Part shown: piece after piece, positions 60,000 through 64,000 of the stretch | Layout of the letters: each line of letters opens with the position of its first letter | How positions within the stretch are numbered: position 1 is the first letter of the stretch | Assembly: GCF_001045455.1 (NCBI RefSeq) | Contig: NZ_LFNE01000007.1 | Coordinates: forward strand, 124,001 to 188,000 | Source: Chryseobacterium sp. FH2 | GTDB lineage: Bacteria > Bacteroidota > Bacteroidia > Flavobacteriales > Weeksellaceae | Reading direction: 5' to 3' | Length of the DNA stretch: 64,000 nt | Position numbers and translations under genes: made by a program | The notes under the pieces: model-generated | What the model saw: the letters and a program-made list of their open reading frames with translations, nothing else | Told to the model about the DNA's origin: nothing | Database searches by the model: none

Positions 60000-61247
60000 A
60001 TGGCAACATTTAAATTTATCCTGAGTAAGCTTGATTATCAGAAGAAAAAGAAAAGTCCTGAATCCCTTCTAATGCTGAGGTATACTCATAAAAAGAAGAC
60101 AACGCATTTTTCAACTCATAAGAATATTGACGAAAAATACTGGGATGAAAGAACACAAATGGTAAAGAGAAGTTATCCTGGTTCTGATAGGTTTAACATC
60201 TACATTAAGGGAATCCGTCAGAAAGTGGAAGATATTGTTAATGGTATGCTAATCGAGGGCAATGATCCTACCATAGATTATGTAAAGTCTGTTTACAATG
60301 CTGATAAGAATGGAACGGAGAAAAAGAAGCAATATACGTTCTTTGAATATGCTGAAAAATATTTAGAAAATAGTAAGAACCGTCTTACAGCAAGTACGAT
60401 TAAAAGCTATCGTACTGCTTTACATAAGCTTGAAGATTATCAGGACTATAGCAGAAACAAATTAGACTGGATGAGCTTTGATATTGATTTTTATTATGAC
60501 TTCATGGATTTTTATACAGGAATTGAAGGGCTGACTAATAACGGTTTTGGTAAAATCATTAAAAATCTTAAAGCGATTTTAAACTCAGCAACTGAGGACG
60601 GTTATAACACTTTCACAGGCTACCAGCATAAAAATTTTAAGACTGTAAGAGAAGATGTCAATAATATTTATCTAAGCGAAGAAGAGATTTCTAAGCTTTT
60701 AAAATTGGATTTAAGTAGTGATAAAACAATGGAAAGAACGAGGGATTTATTTGTCTTCGGTTGTTATACGGGGTTGAGGTTTAGTGATTTTAGCCAAGTA
60801 AAGCAGGAACATATTGTTGGTGATATTCTTAGAATCAAAACTATAAAGACGAGTGAATGGGTAAATATTCCGATTCTTCCAGCAGTGAGGGAAATCATGG
60901 ATAAGTACAAAGATAATCCGAACAATCTTCCGAAGTCCGTATCTAATCAAACAATGAATAGAAATTTGAAAGTGTTAGGTGACTTGGCAAAAATTAGTGA
61001 CAAGATTCTTAAAATTAGAAATAAAGGTAAAGAAAGGATTGAAGAAAATCTTTTAAAATATGAAATGATTTGTACCCATACTGCAAGAAGATCGTTTGCT
61101 ACTAATATGTTCAAGAGAGGTGTTCCTACAAGGGTAATTATGAATATCACAGGACACAGAACTGAAAAAGCATTTAACAGCTATATCAAAATATCACAGG
61201 ATGAGAATGCGGAACTATTGAAAGAATATTTTAGTAAATCGGCTTAA
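60000..61247 (+). CDS. Tyrosine recombinase (integrase) of the second region
   Basis: The 415-residue protein has a basic N-terminal arm-type domain, a core-binding domain at about 110-220 and a catalytic domain with Arg in T-G-L-R-F-S-D near 259, His-x-x-Arg in H-T-A-R-R-S-F near 360, G-H-R near 383 and the Tyr in N-S-Y-I near 394. It is distant from integrase 1 in sequence, so it need not share the tRNA attachment site. A terminator at 61268 follows. Confidence 0.92.
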   Translation: MATFKFILSKLDYQKKKKSPESLLMLRYTHKKKTTHFSTHKNIDEKYWDERTQMVKRSYPGSDRFNIYIKGIRQKVEDIVNGMLIEGNDPTIDYVKSVYNADKNGTEKKKQYTFFEYAEKYLENSKNRLTASTIKSYRTALHKLEDYQDYSRNKLDWMSFDIDFYYDFMDFYTGIEGLTNNGFGKIIKNLKAILNSATEDGYNTFTGYQHKNFKTVREDVNNIYLSEEEISKLLKLDLSSDKTMERTRDLFVFGCYTGLRFSDFSQVKQEHIVGDILRIKTIKTSEWVNIPILPAVREIMDKYKDNPNNLPKSVSNQTMNRNLKVLGDLAKISDKILKIRNKGKERIEENLLKYEMICTHTARRSFATNMFKRGVPTRVIMNITGHRTEKAFNSYIKISQDENAELLKEYFSKSA

Positions 61248-61267
61248 TTTTTAAAGCTAAAAATTAT

Positions 61268-61295
61268 AAACCTGCCTTTTAGCAGGTTTATTTTC
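61268..61295 (+). terminator. Terminator after integrase 2
   Basis: AAACCTGC / GCAGGTTT perfect 8-bp stem with a six-base loop and T-rich tail. Confidence 0.75.
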
Positions 61296-61348
61296 TAATT
61301 TTCCCAAACATTAGTATATTTCTTGTTTAAAATATTAACGGTATTATT

Positions 61349-61645
61349 ATGAATCTAAAAATCACCCAAATTGAAAGTTTTATTTCACAACTCGAAGCTA
61401 CTAAAAACAATTTGCCAAATAGATATTTACAAAGTAAAATTTTGAATATTTTAGAGCAATTAATAGTTATAAAGGACACTGATAACTGGCACCGATTCGA
61501 TCAACTTAAAACAATGATAAAATCACTTAGAGAACCATATGATGGACAAAGCGGAGAGTTAAGAGATGAAGAAGTGAAAAGGTTAATTTTGAGTGCTTAT
61601 GATGAATTAATTGGCATTTTGAAATCTTACATCCCTGTGGAATAA
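61349..61645 (+). CDS. Small helical hypothetical protein
   Basis: A 98-residue, mostly helical, charged protein (I-E-S-F-I-S-Q-L-E-A-T-K at the start) with no known motif and no signal peptide. It has its own position after the integrase terminator, and composition suits a real gene. Confidence 0.5.
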   Translation: MNLKITQIESFISQLEATKNNLPNRYLQSKILNILEQLIVIKDTDNWHRFDQLKTMIKSLREPYDGQSGELRDEEVKRLILSAYDELIGILKSYIPVE

Positions 61646-61655
61646 TAAAATTAAA

Positions 61656-61702
61656 GTTTCTTTCAGTGTCTTTTTATTAGAGAGGAAGGCACTCAAAGAA
61701 AC
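61656..61702 (+). other. Hairpin downstream of the 98-residue gene
   Basis: GTTTCTTTCAGTG (61656-61668) and CACTCAAAGAAAC (61690-61702) pair over 13 bases with one mismatch around a 21-base loop. No T run follows. The rest up to 62208 is AT-rich with no gene that I can support, apart from an 8-bp stem at 62132-62149 (GAAGCGGT / ACCGCTTC). Confidence 0.4.
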
Positions 61703-62208
61703 ATGGGTTCATCTGTTTGGCTAAAAGCACAAAAGATATAAACTTAAAAAGAAATACGACATAACCTCCTGTTAAATATAGGTTTGCAAACATTGGGTTA
61801 TTTAACACGGTGAAGTCCACGCATATTTTTCGATTATGCAACATAGATTGATTATAATTTTTGCAAATGAATAAAATGTAAGTAGATAAAAAGTGAATAA
61901 ATTCTTTGTACTACATATTTTCAAAGATGTTTAACAAATTCAATTATAAAAACTGACACAGAATCCCAATTGAAAATTTTCAAGTGGAGATCATTGCTGA
62001 AAATCGTTCACAATATTTATTTACTTTAATTTTCATTAATCCAAAGGGATAAATGAGAATTATTATTTTGGCTTCAAAGGAAAATTTATAGTACTCAGAG
62101 TATTTAATAAAATATAATTTTTTTTGAAAGCGAAGCGGTTTACCGCTTCTGGTTATCTCTTTAATTAAGGTTTTTTAATTGAAGTCTTTAATTATGTCTT
62201 TAAATATA

Positions 62209-62296
62209 AGTGCAAAATTGGTGAGATAGAAGTGCAAAAATGGTTAGATTGAAATGCAAAATTAGGTGAATTGAAATGCACTTTTGGTGATAAAAA
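62209..62296 (+). repeat. Four tandem 22-bp iterons
   Basis: Units begin at 62209, 62231, 62253 and 62275, each exactly 22 bases. The shared pattern is (A/G)TGCA at the start, then GGT(G/T)A in the middle of the unit; the last is the most divergent. The 22-bp step is two turns of DNA. The array lies 231 bases before a winged-helix Rep-like gene, the layout of an iteron-controlled plasmid origin. A degenerate copy may lie after the gene near 63150. Confidence 0.75.
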
Positions 62297-62411
62297 AGTA
62301 CTGTTACTCCCTGAAAAACGTAGTCGTGGTAGTAGTTTTCTTGGAAGGTGGTAGAGGATACCTCCAGATTTCAACAGAGGAATCTAGTAGTACGAAAGTG
62401 TAAAGAGGACA

Positions 62412-62431
62412 AAAAGTAGTCGACTACTTTT
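62412..62431 (+). promoter_or_regulatory. Perfect 20-bp palindrome before the Rep-like gene
   Basis: AAAAGTAGTC followed by GACTACTTTT, a symmetric site with no spacer, 96 bases before the start at 62527. The surrounding 130 bases repeat GTAGTC and GTGGTAG motifs. It is probably an operator or part of the origin. Confidence 0.55.
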
Positions 62432-62526
62432 CCGTAGTCCGTGGTAGAGGTAAAGGCAGGAAACATGGGGAGAAGAACTAAGGAGTGGTCCGAAAAAGTA
62501 GTAGTGAAAAATTAGAAAGCAGTACA

Positions 62527-63147
62527 ATGAAAAAATATACCAATAATAATTCAACAAACCCTTTAATCGAAGGAGTTTTAAATAAATTAACTGTAGAAAT
62601 TCCCTTTGAAATCTTATCCAGTTCGGAGCTATCTCTCAACGAAAAATTAATATTTGGATTGGATTTTTCCCTGAAAAGTAAGCTCGGATTTAACCAGATA
62701 ACGAGTAAAGATGTAGGAGTACTTTTTAACTTACACCCCAATATTGTTGGAGATTACAGGAAGAGCCTTTTGAAAAAGAGGTATTTAACCAAAGAAGGGC
62801 GAAAATATTTTCTGACCGACCACTATAAAACAGCTGAAAAATCTGAAGAAATTCAGGAAAATAAGGACCGAAGAAATATCAAAATTCCTTTTGAGCTTTA
62901 CTCGAATAAAGCGCTAAAAACAGGAGAAAAGCTACTTTGGGGAGAGTACAACTCAATCAGTAAAGGAGTGAAGGAGTATTTTGCATCGAGGGAATATACA
63001 GCAAACCGCCTGAATGTAAGTGTTGAAAGCGTCACCAATTGGACGAAATCTCTCAACGAAAAAGGACTGTTTAAAAAATATGAAGTTGTTACAGGATATT
63101 ACACTCATCAAAGAAAGATCATCACCTGTCATTTTGATAAAAAATAA
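62527..63147 (+). CDS. Tandem winged-helix Rep-like protein
   Basis: From ATG 62527 the product has 206 residues. It consists of two related units of about 80 residues. Each starts with I-P-F-E-(I/L), continues with a (N/G)-E-K-L-(I/L)-(F/W)-G helix, and ends in an HTH-like helix (N-I-V-G-D-Y-R-K-S-L in unit 1, S-V-T-N-W-T-K-S-L in unit 2) with a basic wing. Two winged helices and upstream iterons match the design of plasmid initiators of the Rep_3 kind, although I cannot assign it to that family. A GTG at 62485 would add 14 residues. Confidence 0.65.
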   Translation: MKKYTNNNSTNPLIEGVLNKLTVEIPFEILSSSELSLNEKLIFGLDFSLKSKLGFNQITSKDVGVLFNLHPNIVGDYRKSLLKKRYLTKEGRKYFLTDHYKTAEKSEEIQENKDRRNIKIPFELYSNKALKTGEKLLWGEYNSISKGVKEYFASREYTANRLNVSVESVTNWTKSLNEKGLFKKYEVVTGYYTHQRKIITCHFDKK

Positions 63148-63472
63148 ATTGAAGTCCAAAACTGGTGCTTTGAGGTATACTTTTGTATAATACAGTTTTA
63201 AACAAAGTAGATAGTTTTTAAATCACTTTTAGATATCTAAATCCAAATTGAAATGATAAACGATTTTTGAATGGAGAATACAGTTCAAATTAAGTTTTAT
63301 CTTAATTTAAATAAAGAATGTTACGTTAATATTTAAGTCTAAAAGTGAAAATGTTGTTTGAAATTATTAAAATTAATAGCTTTACAGCAGTAAATGAACA
63401 AATAAAAAAATATATAAGAATAGAAATATTTAAAAATTAAATAATAAGATATTACATTTAGCAAACTGACGT

Positions 63473-63591
63473 CTGTCTTTGAAAGGTCGAAAATTCAAAA
63501 GTACAACAGGATAAGTTTAGCAAAATGTTCAGGCTTGGGCTTGGGCATTGCTTTACTTTGTTGTACAGGGCTTCGACCCCCTCAAAGACAG
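63473..63591 (+). ncRNA. Structured RNA candidate, copy B
   Basis: Three stacked helices: CTGTCTTTGA (63473-63482) with TCAAAGACAG (63582-63591), GGTCGAA (63485-63491) with TTCGACC (63572-63578), and GTACAACA (63501-63508) with TGTTGTAC (63559-63566). An inner hairpin GTTCAGGC / GCTTGGGC (63527-63546) has a TTGG loop and three G-T pairs. Internal loops AATTCAAAA and AGGGC resemble those of copy A. In addition CAGGCTTG (63530-63537) is complementary to CAAGCCTG (63607-63614), which is followed by six T, so an alternative or pseudoknotted terminator is possible. The remaining bases of the gap 63148-63699 hold no gene. Confidence 0.6.
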
Positions 63592-63699
63592 GTAGAGATA
63601 ATGTCTCAAGCCTGTTTTTTGTTTTCATATATCATTACGGGTTTCAGTAAGGAATATCAGATAAAAGTCTATAAGATTGAAAACCTAATAAATAATAAA

Positions 63700-64000
63700 A
63701 TGAAAACGAAATTTTCTACATTACTACTTATCCTGTTTACTTCATTAGCACTAATCAGTTGCAATAAACAGTCAACTAATAATGAATTAGATACTTCATA
63801 CCTCAATGAAGATGGAACAGAAAAATTTTTAGTCAAAAATAATAAGTTCAGTAATTTCATTGTGTTAAGCAGTTCAATAGGAAGAAATAACAATCCGGTA
63901 TCTACACTTTATGCATTCAAAGGCATTCTAAAAAATAATACCAAAAATATTTACAAAACTGCTACTATTGAAGGAGAAGTTATTCTTGTTCTTAATAATG
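63700..64000 (+). CDS. Partial lipoprotein gene at the window edge
   Basis: From ATG 63700 the frame stays open to the end (100 codons). The N-terminus is a lipoprotein signal with lipobox L-I-S-C and Cys at residue 21. The mature part is polar and Asn-rich, with no recognised domain. It lies 109 bases after structured RNA copy B and could be its regulated gene, or the first gene beyond the mobile region. Confidence 0.7.
   Translation, partial: MKTKFSTLLLILFTSLALISCNKQSTNNELDTSYLNEDGTEKFLVKNNKFSNFIVLSSSIGRNNNPVSTLYAFKGILKNNTKNIYKTATIEGEVILVLNN

Larger units (their letters stand above)
54000..63147. mobile_element. Second integrative or plasmid-like region, ends not visible
   Basis: Gene content is that of a self-replicating mobile element: HTH, primase-helicase, exonuclease, family A polymerase, replication initiator, tyrosine integrase, iterons and a second Rep-like protein. 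It adjoins attR of element 1, so it may be a second insertion at the same tRNA locus. I find no second att pair in the window, so both limits given are those of its recognisable genes only. Confidence 0.55.

Noticed and set aside
62192..62374. 60-codon minus-strand frame over the iterons
   Set aside because: It is a translation of the tandem repeats.
1..64000. CRISPR arrays, rRNA genes and complete insertion sequences
   Set aside because: No regular spacer-repeat series, rRNA signature or transposase gene was seen; the only tandem repeats are the four contiguous 22-bp iterons without spacers.

Overview
The window looks like a chromosomal segment of a Flavobacteriia bacterium, most likely Chryseobacterium or a close Weeksellaceae relative. 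The signs are low GC, a type IX secretion sorting domain on a secreted nuclease, TAnnTTTG-type promoter boxes, a DUF5606 gene beside peptide deformylase, a bacteriocin-like leader-peptide remnant, and a 14-gene nuo operon with a short NuoG. Everything here is read from sequence; no database search was run.

Positions 1-39,900 are ordinary core genome. They hold a serine hydrolase, SixA-like phosphatase, ruvX, def, mazG, a large phosphoesterase/outer-membrane-barrel fusion, an HD protein carrying a Pycsar-type membrane effector domain, a bestrophin, and a GAF protein. The complete respiratory complex I operon (nuoA to nuoN, minus strand, 28,816 down to 14,618) follows, with an unrelated outer-membrane protein gene inserted between nuoF and nuoG. 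Then come a GNAT protein, a YugP-like peptidase, a YigZ family gene, ribD, a DUF349 protein, aroE, a secreted endonuclease I, a LolC/FtsX-like permease, rbfA and methylmalonyl-CoA epimerase.

A CAU-anticodon tRNA gene at 39,912-39,985 is the left end of a 13.7-kb integrative element (39,966-53,695), bounded by a 21-bp direct repeat of the tRNA 3' end. It carries a tyrosine integrase, a structured-RNA candidate, a TM2 membrane protein and a secreted protein, and a PHP/SMC-like ATPase of TrlF type. An HTH plus replication-initiator pair follows. At the right end is a tightly packed four-gene minus-strand operon: NdpA-like protein, four-helix membrane protein, PD-(D/E)XK-like nuclease and Lit-like HEXXH peptidase. 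I cannot match that operon to a named defence system; it is the best candidate here for an undescribed one.

From about 54,000 to at least 63,150 lies a second accessory region with its own replication kit: HTH protein, SF3-like primase-helicase, separate 3'-5' exonuclease and family A DNA polymerase genes, a replication-initiator-like protein, a second tyrosine integrase, four 22-bp iterons and a tandem winged-helix Rep-like protein. Its ends are not visible. A second copy of the structured-RNA candidate lies at 63,473-63,591. The two copies have almost entirely different stem sequences but the same pairing scheme and similar internal loops, the strongest sign of an uncharacterised conserved RNA in the window. 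The window ends inside a lipoprotein gene.
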